64,000 nucleotides of DNA from Methylobacterium sp. 17Sr1-1 (GCF_003173775.1 NZ_CP029552.1:885001-949000), one strand, 5' to 3'; shown: positions 17,928-27,138, numbered from the stretch's first letter. Notes: generated from the letters alone by a model not told the origin. Made by a program: numbers and translations.

Positions 17928-19481
17928 CTACATCACCGCGCCGATCTGCCAGGGCACGAACTCGGCATCCCCGTAGCCGAACCCTTCCGACTTGGTGCGC
18001 TCGCCCGAGGCCACGCGCAGGATCGTCTCGAAGATCTGGCGGCCCTTCTCGTCGATCGAGACACCGTCGAGCACGTCGCCGCAATCGATGTCCATGTCGT
18101 CCTGCATCCGCCGGTACATCTCGCTGTTGGTGGCGAGCTTGATCGACGGGGTCGGCTTGCAACCGTAGGCCGAGCCGCGGCCGGTGGTGAAGCAGAGCAC
18201 GTTGGCCCCGCCCGCGACCTGTCCGGTCGCCGCCACCGGATCGAAGCCGGGCGTGTCCATGTAGACGAAGCCCTTGGCCGTCACCGGCTCGGCGTAGCGG
18301 TAGACGCCGGTGAGCGTGGTCGAGCCGCCCTTGGCGGTGGCGCCGAGGGACTTCTCCAGGATGGTGGTCAGACCGCCGGCCTTGTTGCCGGGGGAGGGGT
18401 TGTTGTTCATTTCGCCGCCGTTGCGGGCGGTGTAGGCCTCCCACCAATGGATCATCTCGACGAGCTTGTGGCCGATCTCCGGCGTCGCGGCGCGCGCCGT
18501 CAGCAGGTGCTCGGCGCCGTAGATCTCCGGCGTCTCGGAGAGGATCGCGGTGCCGCCCTCGGAGACCAGCCGGTCGACCGCCGCGCCGAGCGCCGGGTTG
18601 GCGGTGATGCCCGAATAGCCGTCCGACCCGCCGCATTGCAGCGCCAGCATCAGCTCGGAGGCCGGCACGGTCTCGCGCTTGGCCTTCGCGACGGCCGGTA
18701 GCATCTCGCGGAGCGCCGCGACGCCGGCCTCGATGGTGCGGCGCGTGCCGCCGGTGTCCTGGATGGTGAAGCTGCGGAAGGTCTCGCTCTCCTCGATGCC
18801 GTAGGCGCGCTTCCAGCGGTCGATCTGCAGGCCCTCGCAGCCGAGGCCCACCATGATCACGCCGCCCATGTTCGGGTTGGCGGCGTAGCCCCACAGCGTG
18901 CGCTTGAGGATGTCGGCGCCCTCGCCCTGGATGTCGTAGCCGCAGCCGGTGCCGTGGGTCAGCGGAATGATGCCGTCGATCCCCGGAAATTCGTCGAGGA
19001 GGCCGGAGCGGCGCGCTTCCTCCGCGATGAAGCGCGCGACCGTGGCCGAGCAGTTCACCGAGGTGAGCACGCCGACATAGTTGCGGGTGCCGACCCGGCC
19101 GTCGGCCCGGCGGTAGCCCTCGAAGGTGGCGCGCTGGGCCTCCGGCACCATCGCGACGGGGCGCGCCTCCTCGCAGAAGCGGTAGTCGCGGGCGAAGTCG
19201 CCCTTGTCCTCGCCTAAGCCCACGTTGTGCTCGTGCACCCACTCGCCCGGCGCGATGGCGCGGCTGGCAAAGCCGATGATCTGGCCGAACTTCCGGATCG
19301 GCCCGCCCTCGGGGATCGTCACCACCGCGAATTTGTGGCCCCGCGGCACGCGCGCCGAGGCGGTCACGCCCTCAACGGTGGCGCCGGGCACGATCGGATC
19401 CACCGCCACCACGACGTTGTCCTCGTGGCTGAGGCGCACGATGCGGGGGTTGGTGGGGTGGAGGGGCGTGGGGGAGGACAT
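17928..19481 (-). CDS. UxaA-family (altronate/galactarate-type) dehydratase
   Basis: A 517-residue protein with an N-terminal SAF domain (about residues 1-100) and a C-terminal D-galactarate dehydratase/altronate hydrolase domain starting at GRVGTRNYVGVLTSVNCSA (about residue 115). Conserved blocks THGTGCG, LQCGGSDGYSG and NNNPSPGNKAGG are present. E. coli UxaA (about 495 residues) dehydrates altronate to 2-keto-3-deoxygluconate using Fe2+. The same two domains also form (R)-sulfolactate sulfo-lyase, as separate subunits, so the substrate is not certain. Start 19481 has GAAGG eight bases upstream; an in-frame TTG at 19496 is less likely. It forms a unit with the symporter at 16546. Confidence 0.85.
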   Translation of the reverse strand: MSSPTPLHPTNPRIVRLSHEDNVVVAVDPIVPGATVEGVTASARVPRGHKFAVVTIPEGGPIRKFGQIIGFASRAIAPGEWVHEHNVGLGEDKGDFARDYRFCEEARPVAMVPEAQRATFEGYRRADGRVGTRNYVGVLTSVNCSATVARFIAEEARRSGLLDEFPGIDGIIPLTHGTGCGYDIQGEGADILKRTLWGYAANPNMGGVIMVGLGCEGLQIDRWKRAYGIEESETFRSFTIQDTGGTRRTIEAGVAALREMLPAVAKAKRETVPASELMLALQCGGSDGYSGITANPALGAAVDRLVSEGGTAILSETPEIYGAEHLLTARAATPEIGHKLVEMIHWWEAYTARNGGEMNNNPSPGNKAGGLTTILEKSLGATAKGGSTTLTGVYRYAEPVTAKGFVYMDTPGFDPVAATGQVAGGANVLCFTTGRGSAYGCKPTPSIKLATNSEMYRRMQDDMDIDCGDVLDGVSIDEKGRQIFETILRVASGERTKSEGFGYGDAEFVPWQIGAVM

Positions 19482-19547
19482 GGATGGGACCTTCAAAACC
19501 TGGATCGATGTATACGGCCGTTCCGGGCGCCTTGGAATCTCATCCCA

Positions 19548-19670
19548 CCCTCAACCTCATCCTGAGGTGCGACCGGAGGGAGCCTCGAAGGAGGCTTCCA
19601 GAGGCCTCTGCGATATCTGGAGCCCTCCTTCGAGGCTCCCTCCGGTCGCACCTCAGGATGAGGTTGAGGG
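19548..19670. repeat. large perfect palindromic repeat
   Basis: Perfect 47-base arms (19548-19594 and 19624-19670) around a 29-base centre; the ends read CCCTCAACCTCATCCTGAGG and its complement. It fills most of the gap between the UxaA-type gene and livF. The same end sequence CCTCATCCTGAGGTGC recurs in the element at 35737-35858, so this is a dispersed family. It would form a very stable RNA hairpin. Confidence 0.85.
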
Positions 19671-19703
19671 CGAGAGAACGCCTCGATAAGCCCCGATGGC
19701 GCG

Positions 19704-20447
19704 TCAATGCGCAAGCGCCTCCGCCTTGGCCCGCCCGCCGAGATACGCCGCCCGGATATCGTCGTTGGCCCAGAGCGCCTGCGGCTCGCCGCTGAGCACC
19801 AGCTGCCCGGTCTCCAGCACGTAGCCGCGATCGGCGACCGAGAGGCCCATCCGGGCGTTCTGCTCGACGAGGAGCACGGTGGTGCCGCGCCGGCGCACCT
19901 CGGCGATGATCGCGAAGACCGCCTGCACGATCACCGGGGCGAGGCCGAGCGAGGGCTCGTCGAGGAGCAGGATGCGGGGCTTGGCCATCAGCCCGCGGGC
20001 GAGCGCGACCATCTGGAGCTGGCCGCCCGAGAGCGTCCAGCCGAGCGCGTCGCCGAAGCGGCGGATGTCGGGGAAGAGCTCGAACATGCTCTCCGCCTCG
20101 TCGCGGATCTGGCGGCTCGTGAGCCCCTTCCGGTTCGAGGCGCCGAGCATGATGTTCTCGCGGACCGTGAGGCCCGGGAAGACCCGGCGCCCCTCGGGCA
20201 CGTGCGCCACGCCACGGCGCACGATCTCCTCTGGCTTGAGGCCGAGGAGAGACTGGCCTTCGAACAGCACCTCGCCGCCGACCGGCTTCACCAGGCCCGA
20301 GATGGTCTTGAGCGTCGTCGACTTGCCGGCGCCGTTGGAGCCGAGCAGGGTCACGACCTCGCCGGCCTCGACCGAGAACGAGATGCCGCGGACGGCCTCG
20401 ATCTCGCCGTAGCGCACGGTTAGGTCGCGGATTTCCAGGAGTGCCAT
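19704..20447 (-). CDS. livF: branched-chain amino acid-type ABC transporter ATP-binding protein LivF
   Basis: A 247-residue ATPase with Walker A GSNGAGKST, signature LSGGQLQM (Q in place of the usual second Q) and Walker B ILLLDEPSLGLAP, the last typical of LivF. GGAGAC precedes the chosen ATG at 20447. It is the last gene of the 24426-19704 operon. In this family cargo includes branched-chain amino acids but also amides, urea and aromatic acids, so the name denotes type only. Confidence 0.9.
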   Translation of the reverse strand: MALLEIRDLTVRYGEIEAVRGISFSVEAGEVVTLLGSNGAGKSTTLKTISGLVKPVGGEVLFEGQSLLGLKPEEIVRRGVAHVPEGRRVFPGLTVRENIMLGASNRKGLTSRQIRDEAESMFELFPDIRRFGDALGWTLSGGQLQMVALARGLMAKPRILLLDEPSLGLAPVIVQAVFAIIAEVRRRGTTVLLVEQNARMGLSVADRGYVLETGQLVLSGEPQALWANDDIRAAYLGGRAKAEALAH

Positions 20448-20460
20448 CAATGTCTCCTGC

Positions 20461-22290
20461 TCACGCCGTGGCGAGGTCGGTCTTGAGGCCGACATTCGGC
20501 CCTTCGGTCGCTTCCTGGCCGAGATAGGCCTCGATCACGGCGGGTTCGCGCAACACCGTGGCGGTGACCCCGTCGGCGATGCGCCGGCCGAAATTCAGCA
20601 CCGTGATGTGGCTCGCCACGTCGCTCACCAGCGTCATGTCGTGGTCGATGATCAGGATGGTGAGGCCCTTGGCGGCCATCCGGCGCAGGAGCACGGTCAG
20701 CGCGTTCTTCTCGGACGAGTTGAGGCCCGCCGCCGGCTCGTCGAGGAGGAGCAGCACCGGATTGCCGGCGAGGGCGCGAGCGATCTCGACCAGGCGCTGG
20801 TGACCGTAGGAGAAGGACGAGATCGGCTCGTCGGCTCTGGATTCCAGCCCGACGAAGGCGAGGGCCGCCCGCGCCCGGGCTTCGAGCGAGGCGCGGTCAT
20901 GGGCGACGATGCGGTTGCCCGGCCGCTCGGCGCCGATCACCACGTTCTCGAGAGCGCTCATCGAGCGAAAGAGGCGGATGTTCTGGAACGTCCGCCCGAG
21001 GCCCGCCGCCGCGCGCTGGTGCGGCGCGAAGCGGGTGATGTCCTGGCCGTTGAGACGCACCTTTCCGCCGGTCGGGGTGTAGAGGCCCGACAGCACGTTG
21101 AGCGTCGTGGTCTTGCCCGATCCGTTCGGGCCGATCAGGGCGTGGATGCCGCCGCGGGTGACCGTGAAGCTCACCTCGTCCACGGCCTTCAGGCCGCCGA
21201 AATGCTTCGACAGGCCCTCGACCTCGAGCACCGGCGCGGTCGAGGCCGCACCTTGCGTCAGCGTCAGCTCCTGGGCCCGGGGCGGGACGGGTTTCTTCGG
21301 CCGCAGGCGCTTCACCTGGTCGCCGAGGAAGCCCCAGATGCCCTCCGGCATGAACACCACGATCAGGATGACGGCGAGGCCGTAGATCGCGAGGTAGAGG
21401 CCCGGGATCTCCTTGAGGAAGCGCAGCCATTCGGGGATCAGGATCAGCAGCCCGGTGCCGATCACCGCGCCGACCGGCGAGCCGACGCCGCCGAGCAGCG
21501 CCATGGTGAGGAAGACCACGGATTCCGCGAAGGAGAACTGGTCCGGGCTGATATAGGTGAAGCTGCCGGCAAACAGCCCGCCGCCGAGCCCCGCCAGAAG
21601 GGCGCCGATCGCGAAGGCCGCCACCTTGGTGCGGTAGATGTCGATGCCGGTGACGCCCGCGGCGAGCTCGTTGTCGCGCACCGCCCGCATGGCGCGGCCG
21701 AGGCGGGTCTTCGGCATCCGCCAGACCGCGTAGGCGACTGCCGCCAGTACGAAGACGCAGAGCGCGAGGTAGCTCTGGCCGTCGGTGAAGAGCCCGGGGC
21801 GCTTGATGTTCGGAACGCCGTCCGGCCCGTGGGTGACCGGGATCCAGTTGATCATGATCAGGGTCAGGATCTGCTGGAAAGAGATCGTCACCATCGCGAG
21901 GTAGTGGCCGCCGAGGCGCAAGGTCGAGGCGCCGAGCACCGCGCCGAGAATGAGCGCCAGCACGAGGCCGATCGGCAGGCAGAGCCAGAAGCTGATGCCG
22001 AGATCGACCGTGCCGAGGCCGACCGCGTAGGCGCCGATGCCGAAGAAGGCGGCCTGGGCGAGGTTGATCTGCCCGCACAGGCCCAGCACGACGGTGAGGC
22101 CGATCACCGCGACGGCGTAGGTCGCAGCCTGCATCAGGATGTTGAGCACGTAGCCGCTGAACGGCGTCGTGGCGGCGAGGAACACCGCGACCGCGACGAG
22201 GGCGACGTAGGCGAGGGTGCCGACGGGGAAGCGGCGGGCGGGAGCGTCGGACACCGGGTCCGCCGCGACGGGGCGAGGGGAGCCGGTCAT
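20461..22290 (-). CDS. LivM-LivG fusion: ABC permease joined to ATPase
   Basis: A 609-residue fusion. Residues 1 to about 330 are a LivM-type permease with eight or more spans (GLCGQINLAQAAFFGIGAY near 71), and about 353-590 are a LivG ATPase with Walker A GPNGSGKTT at 387-395, signature SFSYGHQR and Walker B LLLLDEPAAGLN. A linker rich in Pro, Lys and Arg lies between (about 330-350). Fused LivM-LivG proteins are known in alphaproteobacteria. The ATG overlaps the livH stop (ATGA, 22287-22290). It pairs with LivH, LivF and the binding protein of the same operon. Confidence 0.9.
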   Translation of the reverse strand: MTGSPRPVAADPVSDAPARRFPVGTLAYVALVAVAVFLAATTPFSGYVLNILMQAATYAVAVIGLTVVLGLCGQINLAQAAFFGIGAYAVGLGTVDLGISFWLCLPIGLVLALILGAVLGASTLRLGGHYLAMVTISFQQILTLIMINWIPVTHGPDGVPNIKRPGLFTDGQSYLALCVFVLAAVAYAVWRMPKTRLGRAMRAVRDNELAAGVTGIDIYRTKVAAFAIGALLAGLGGGLFAGSFTYISPDQFSFAESVVFLTMALLGGVGSPVGAVIGTGLLILIPEWLRFLKEIPGLYLAIYGLAVILIVVFMPEGIWGFLGDQVKRLRPKKPVPPRAQELTLTQGAASTAPVLEVEGLSKHFGGLKAVDEVSFTVTRGGIHALIGPNGSGKTTTLNVLSGLYTPTGGKVRLNGQDITRFAPHQRAAAGLGRTFQNIRLFRSMSALENVVIGAERPGNRIVAHDRASLEARARAALAFVGLESRADEPISSFSYGHQRLVEIARALAGNPVLLLLDEPAAGLNSSEKNALTVLLRRMAAKGLTILIIDHDMTLVSDVASHITVLNFGRRIADGVTATVLREPAVIEAYLGQEATEGPNVGLKTDLATA

Positions 22291-23162
22291 GCTTTCTCCG
22301 CGATGCGTTCGCCGAAGATGCCCTGCGGGCGGAAGGCCAGGAAGGCGACGAGGACAATGAAGGCGAAGGCGTCCTTGTAGGGCACCGAGACGTAGGCCGC
22401 CCCGAAGGTCTCGATGATGCCGAGCGCGAGCCCGCCGATGATCGCGCCGGTCACGTCGCCGAAGCCGCCGATGATGGTGGCCGCGAAGGCCTTGAGCGCG
22501 ATGGTGGCGCCCATCTGGATCGACACGAACAGCACGGGTGCCACCAGGATGCCGGCGATGCCGCCGAGCACCGCGCTGTAGACGAAGGTCAGCATGATCA
22601 TCCCGGCGACCGGGATGCCGAGCAACGCCGCCATCTCCTTGTCCTGCGAGGTCGCCTGCAGCTTCTTGCCGATCAGCGTGTGCTCGAAGAACCAGTACTG
22701 GAACGCCACCAGCACCGCGGTAACGGCGATGATCAGCAGGTACTGGGTGTCGAGGAAGACCGGTCCGACCAGGAACCCTTGGGTCTCGAAGACCGGCGGC
22801 AGCACCTGCGGCTGCGGCCCGTAGAGCGCGAGGGTGGTGTTGGCGAGGAAGATCGAGGCGCCGATGGTCGAGATGATGACCGGCAGGTAGGTGCGGTGAC
22901 GCAGGGGATAATAGACGCCGAGGTTGAACAGGGCCCCCAGCACCGCCATGCCGCCGATGGCGAGCAGGAACGACAGCCAGTACGGCCATTGCAGGTCGAC
23001 GGCGAAGACCACCATCAGGAAGGCCGCCACCATCGAGAACTCGCCTTGCGCGAAGTTCACCACGTTGGTGGCGCGGAAGATCAGCACGAAGCCGAGCGCG
23101 ACGAGCGCGTAGACGGCGCCGATGCCGATCCCGGTGAACAGAAGCTGGAGGATGAGGTCCAT
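22287..23162 (-). CDS. livH: branched-chain amino acid-type ABC transporter permease LivH
   Basis: A 291-residue permease with about eight spans. The N-terminal block GAVYALVALGFVLIFRATNVVNFAQGE (quoted in pieces: GAVYALVALGF, then NVVNFAQGEF) is diagnostic for LivH, as is IGGFGDVTGAIIGG near residue 216. The start at 23162 gives the family length; an open frame extends 20 codons further upstream without a ribosome site. Confidence 0.92.
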   Translation of the reverse strand: MDLILQLLFTGIGIGAVYALVALGFVLIFRATNVVNFAQGEFSMVAAFLMVVFAVDLQWPYWLSFLLAIGGMAVLGALFNLGVYYPLRHRTYLPVIISTIGASIFLANTTLALYGPQPQVLPPVFETQGFLVGPVFLDTQYLLIIAVTAVLVAFQYWFFEHTLIGKKLQATSQDKEMAALLGIPVAGMIMLTFVYSAVLGGIAGILVAPVLFVSIQMGATIALKAFAATIIGGFGDVTGAIIGGLALGIIETFGAAYVSVPYKDAFAFIVLVAFLAFRPQGIFGERIAEKA

Positions 23163-23223
23163 AAGGGCCCGTCCTGGATCGGATGAGGGGGCGTACCGCT
23201 GGTGAGACGGCCGAAACGGCATC

Positions 23224-23244
23224 GGGACGGCACAGAGCCGTCCC
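23224..23244 (-). terminator. intercistronic hairpin after the binding-protein gene
   Basis: Perfect arms GGGACGGC (23224-23231) and GCCGTCCC (23237-23244), loop of 5, in the 100-base gap between the binding-protein gene (ends 23263) and livH (starts 23162). Such hairpins let the first gene be expressed more than the membrane genes, by RNA stabilisation or partial termination (inference). Confidence 0.5.
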
Positions 23245-23262
23245 GCTCAAGGTGTCCGAAGA

Positions 23263-24426
23263 TCAGGCCTTGTAGAAGTCGATGCGCTTGTCGAAGACGA
23301 TGTTGCCCTTGTCGTTGCGCACCACGTTGTAGCCGTGCAGGCCGTCGCCGTTCTGGTCGAAGTTGTAGGTGCCTTCCGCCCCCTCGTGGCCGCGCACGGC
23401 GAGCAGGGCCTCGCGGATCGCCTTCGGGTCGGTCTTGCCGGCGGCGTTGATGGCCTTCGCCAGCACCGTCACGGCGTCGAAGGTCCAGGACGACTGGTTG
23501 TCGGGGGCGAGCTTCATCACCGCCCGGTAGGCCTTGCCGAAGTTGCGCGCCGCGTCGCTCGACTCTTCGGCGTAATCCGCCACCCCGTAGGTGTTGTAGA
23601 GCGACGGCCCGGCGAGCTTGAGCGCCGTGACGTTGACGATCGAGGCCGAGCCGACCCAGGGCGCCTGCACGCCGAGCTGGCGCAGCTGGCGGGCGAAGAT
23701 GCCGAGGTCGTTCTCGAAGGTGAAGTAGGAGCCGATCACGTCGGCGCCCGACTGGCGGATCGCCAGCACCACCGGCGTGAAGTCCTGACTCTGGTTGGTG
23801 TAGCCCTGGTCGAGCGCCACCGTGGCGCCGGCCTTGCCGAGCGCCTCCGTCAGCGCCTTGGCGCCGCTGGTGCCGAAGGCGTCGGTCGAGTGGATGATCG
23901 CCCACTTCTTCTTGGCCAGCGTGCTCACGCCGTACTCGGCAATGACGCGGGCCGAGAAGCTGTCGTTCGGGCGGAAGCGGAACAGCCAGGGATTGCCGAG
24001 CTGGGTCAGCACCGGGTCGGTGCCGCCGAAGGCCACGGGCTTGCCGGTCTTGAGGATGTCAGGCGCCATGGCGTGGTTCTGGGTCGAGCGGATCGAGCCG
24101 AGGAACGCCACGAGGTCGGGCTGCGAGGCGAGCTTGGAGAAGGCCAGCACCGCGCCCGGATTGGTGGTCTGGTCGTCCTCGGTGACGAGCTCCATCGGCT
24201 TGCCGAGGACGCCGCCGGCCTTGTTGACGGCCTCCAGGGCGATCTTGGCACCGTTGAGGGCGAAGCGGCCGGCATCGGCGCCGGGCCCCGTGACCGGCAG
24301 CACCATGCCGATGCGGATCGTGCCGCCCGCTTGAGCGCTCACTGGTCGGATGATCGACGGGGCGACGAGGCCCGTGGCCGCGACCGTGGCCGCACTCTTC
24401 AGGAAAACGCGGCGCGTCGTCCTCAT
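23263..24426 (-). CDS. livK: branched-chain amino acid-type ABC transporter binding protein LivK
   Basis: A 387-residue periplasmic binding protein of the Peripla_BP_6 (Leu/Ile/Val) type. The signal peptide has a twin-arginine motif (TRRVFLKSAATVAATG), so export may be by Tat. After it the mature part opens with IRIGMVLPVTGPGAD, then ALEAVNKAGGVLGKPMELV. GGAGG lies 9 bases before the ATG at 24426; another ATG at 24432 is too close to it. It leads the operon livK - livH - livMG - livF. Ligand unknown. Confidence 0.9.
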   Translation of the reverse strand: MRTTRRVFLKSAATVAATGLVAPSIIRPVSAQAGGTIRIGMVLPVTGPGADAGRFALNGAKIALEAVNKAGGVLGKPMELVTEDDQTTNPGAVLAFSKLASQPDLVAFLGSIRSTQNHAMAPDILKTGKPVAFGGTDPVLTQLGNPWLFRFRPNDSFSARVIAEYGVSTLAKKKWAIIHSTDAFGTSGAKALTEALGKAGATVALDQGYTNQSQDFTPVVLAIRQSGADVIGSYFTFENDLGIFARQLRQLGVQAPWVGSASIVNVTALKLAGPSLYNTYGVADYAEESSDAARNFGKAYRAVMKLAPDNQSSWTFDAVTVLAKAINAAGKTDPKAIREALLAVRGHEGAEGTYNFDQNGDGLHGYNVVRNDKGNIVFDKRIDFYKA

Positions 24427-24664
24427 CGGCATGTTCCTCCCGTGGGCAAATGGCCGGTGCTTCGAGGCCCGGCCTTGGGCGGGAATGAGACACCGGCAGC
24501 GCTGCCATGTCCATCCCCCGGGATTGAAAAATGCCGGGTCAGATCTGCGCAGGATCCCCTCGACCTGCGGCTCCGGCGCGGCCATTCTCCCGGCCGCCAG
24601 AACGCGGCTGCCAGAAGATGGCTTCCCCGCGGCCGCCAGAACCAAGAAACCGGGAGGATTGTTT

Positions 24665-25735
24665 ATGCAGATCCCAGCCAGCGGCCTGACCGCCTACGTG
24701 CGGGACATCTTCTTGCGCGAGGGCTGCTCCGAGGCCGAGGCCGAGCGGATCGGCCGCTACCTCGTCGCCGCCAACCTGACCGGGCACGACAGCCACGGGG
24801 TGATCCGGGTGCCGCGCTACGTCGCCTGGCTGCAGGAGGGCGAGGTCGAGGCCGACCGCACGCCCGAGGTGGTGAGCGACGGCCCGGCCTTCGCGCTCGT
24901 CGATGCCCATTACGGCTTCGGCCAGACCGCCGGCCCGTTCGCGACGGAACTCGGAATTCGCAAAGCCAAAGAGAACGGTGTCGCCATCGTGGCCCTGCGG
25001 CATGCCGGCCATCTCGGCCGCATCGGCGAGTGGGCGGAGCAGGCCGCCGCCGCCGGCCTCGTCTCTGTGCATTTCGTCAACGTGGCCGGCAGCCTTCTCG
25101 TCGCGCCCTTCGGCTCGGTCGACCGGCGCTTCTCGACCGCGCCCTTCGCGGCGGGCTTCCCGGTCCAGGGCGGCGAGCCGGTGATCCTCGACTTCGCGAC
25201 CTCCGCGGTCGCCGAGGGCAAGGTGCTGGTCGCCTCGCAAGGGGGCAAGGCGCTGCCCGAGGGCGTGCTGATCGAGCCCGACGGGCGCCTCTCCGCCGAT
25301 CCCGCGACCCTCTACGGCCCCCTCGACGGCCTCGAGCGCGACAACCGCAACGGTGCCGGCGCGATCCGGGCCTTCGGCGAACACAAGGGCTCAGGGCTGG
25401 CGCTGATGTGCGAGCTGCTCGCCGGGGCGCTCACGGGATCCGGTACGGCGGGGCCGGGCGCGCGGCGGTTCTGCAACGGCATGCTGTCGCTCTACATGAC
25501 GCCGGAGGCCTTCGGCTCCGAGGACGCGATGGTGCGCGAGACCCGGGCCTATCTCGACTTCTTCAAGAGCGCCCGGCCGGTGCCCGGCGGCGAGGTGCTG
25601 CTGCCGGGCGAGCCGGAGCGGCGGACGCGGGCGAAGCGTTTGGCGGAAGGCGTGCCGCTGTCCGATCCGGTGTGGGAGACGCTTCTCGCGGTGGGACGGC
25701 CGCATGGATTGGATGGGGAGGCGTACAGGCGCTGA
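24665..25735 (+). CDS. Ldh family oxidoreductase (malate/lactate dehydrogenase type)
   Basis: A 356-residue NAD(P)-dependent oxidoreductase of the YlbC/ComC/DlgD (Ldh_2) superfamily, distinct from classical lactate dehydrogenase. GHDSHGVIRVPRYV near residue 41 (catalytic His) and FGEHKGSGLALMCELLAGAL near residue 239 are family blocks. Members reduce or oxidise 2-hydroxy acids such as ureidoglycolate, 2,3-diketogulonate or sulfolactate. GGAGG lies 7 bases before the ATG. It is divergent from the Liv operon upstream and followed by an SMP-30 protein gene; the three may serve one catabolic route (inference). Confidence 0.88.
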   Translation: MQIPASGLTAYVRDIFLREGCSEAEAERIGRYLVAANLTGHDSHGVIRVPRYVAWLQEGEVEADRTPEVVSDGPAFALVDAHYGFGQTAGPFATELGIRKAKENGVAIVALRHAGHLGRIGEWAEQAAAAGLVSVHFVNVAGSLLVAPFGSVDRRFSTAPFAAGFPVQGGEPVILDFATSAVAEGKVLVASQGGKALPEGVLIEPDGRLSADPATLYGPLDGLERDNRNGAGAIRAFGEHKGSGLALMCELLAGALTGSGTAGPGARRFCNGMLSLYMTPEAFGSEDAMVRETRAYLDFFKSARPVPGGEVLLPGEPERRTRAKRLAEGVPLSDPVWETLLAVGRPHGLDGEAYRR

Positions 25736-25843
25736 ACCAGCGCCCTTGAGCGCCAACCACCCAGAAAACCACGAGACACGGCGCTCCGCTTCCGTACAAT
25801 CCTCCCGTCCGGCGCGAAGACACCGGACGGGAGGAGACGAGTG

Positions 25844-26863
25844 ATGAACCGACGTGACGTCCTCGCGGGCGCCGCCGCCCTCACGGCGACCACGGTCGCG
25901 GCGCGGGCCGACCGGCTGCCCCTCGGCGACCTGCCGGGCACCCGCTATCCCGACCCGCGGGTCGAGGTGCTCGACAAGCGCTTCCGCTACAAGGTCGGCA
26001 ACGCCGCCATCGAGCGCATCGCCACCGGCTTCCGCTGGGCGGAAGGGCCGGTCTATTTCCGGGACGGCGGCTACCTGTTGTGGAGCGACATTCCCAACAA
26101 CCGGATCATGCGCTGGCTCGAGAACGGCCATGTCAGCGTTTTCCGGGCGAACTCGAACTATTCGAACGGCAACACCCGCGACCGCCAGGGCCGGCTCATC
26201 ACCTGCGAGCACGACACAAGACGGGTGACCCGCACCGAGCCGGACGGCAAGATCACGGTGCTGATCGACAAGTTCGACGGCAAGCCGCTCAACGCGCCGA
26301 ACGACGCGGTGGTGGCCTCCGACAACGCGGTCTGGTTCACCGATCCGGGCTACGGCATCGACGGGTTCTACGAGGGCCACAAGGACAAGGCGGAACTCCC
26401 GACCCGGGTCTACCGGCTCGATCCCTCGACCGGCCAGGCCAAGGTGGTGGCCGAAGGCATCGACCGGCCGAACGGGCTCGCCTTCTCGCCTGACGAGAAG
26501 ATCCTCTACGTGGTCGATTCCGGCGCGACCCATGGCGGGCGGGCGAACATTCGCGCCTTCACCGTCGAGGGCGACAAGCTCACCGGCGACCGGGTCTTCG
26601 CGGAGGGGTTCTCGCCGGGCTTCACCGACGGGGTGCGCACCGACGTCGACGGCAACGTCTGGTGCTCGATGGGCTGGGCCGACCCGAAGGAGGACGGGGT
26701 GCGCTGCTACACGCCGTCGGGCGACCTGATCGGCAAGATCCACCTGCCGGAGACCTGCGCCAACCTCTGCTTCGGCGGACCGAAGAAGAACCGGCTGTTC
26801 ATGGCCGCGAGCACGTCGATCTACGCGGTGTATGTCGAGACGCAGGGGGCGATGGTGCCGTAA
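25844..26863 (+). CDS. SMP-30/gluconolactonase family protein
   Basis: A 339-residue six-bladed beta-propeller protein. It begins MNRRDVLAGAAALTATTVA, a twin-arginine-like signal (RR then hydrophobic core), so it is probably exported. Family blocks: ATGFRWAEGPVYF near residue 56, NAPNDAVVASDNAVWFTDPGYG near residue 146 and DRPNGLAFSPDEKILYV near residue 206; the metal ligands Glu, Asn and Asp of SMP-30 lactonases are in these blocks. It may open a sugar lactone to an aldonate. The GTG at 25841 directly before the ATG is a possible alternate start. Confidence 0.88.
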   Translation: MNRRDVLAGAAALTATTVAARADRLPLGDLPGTRYPDPRVEVLDKRFRYKVGNAAIERIATGFRWAEGPVYFRDGGYLLWSDIPNNRIMRWLENGHVSVFRANSNYSNGNTRDRQGRLITCEHDTRRVTRTEPDGKITVLIDKFDGKPLNAPNDAVVASDNAVWFTDPGYGIDGFYEGHKDKAELPTRVYRLDPSTGQAKVVAEGIDRPNGLAFSPDEKILYVVDSGATHGGRANIRAFTVEGDKLTGDRVFAEGFSPGFTDGVRTDVDGNVWCSMGWADPKEDGVRCYTPSGDLIGKIHLPETCANLCFGGPKKNRLFMAASTSIYAVYVETQGAMVP

Positions 26864-26919
26864 AGTCTCGGACTTGCTCTTAGTTTACGTAGAGCGATGC
26901 CTTCTATGTAGAGCGCGCG

Positions 26920-27099
26920 AACCCTCCCCCCTCTGCGGGGGGGGGAGGGTGGCCCCCGCGTCAGCGGGGGTCGGGAGAGGGGACGCCGCTTCCGAAGAGG
27001 TCGCGGCCGTCATGAAGGGCTCTCCCTGGATCGACGTCGCGCCGCCCCTCTCCCGCCCCACTCCGTTGGGGCACCCTCCCCCGCAGAGGGGGGAGGGTT
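26920..27099. repeat. palindromic repeat, copy 1 of a two-copy family
   Basis: Ends AACCCTCCCCC...CTCTGCGG (26920-26939) and its near-complement (27081-27099), with further nested inverted G/C-rich blocks inside and an internal ATGAAGGGC. The same ends and internal motif recur at 42054-42226. It occupies the 275-base gap between the convergent SMP-30 and BKACE genes. Confidence 0.8.
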
Positions 27100-27138
27100 G
27101 GGCGTCGGCCCTCTCCAAAGTATCGTTCGAGCAGACTC

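Noticed and set aside
23335..25749. 804-codon plus-strand open frame
   Set aside because: Antisense of the LivK-type gene, then an out-of-frame read of the dehydrogenase gene.
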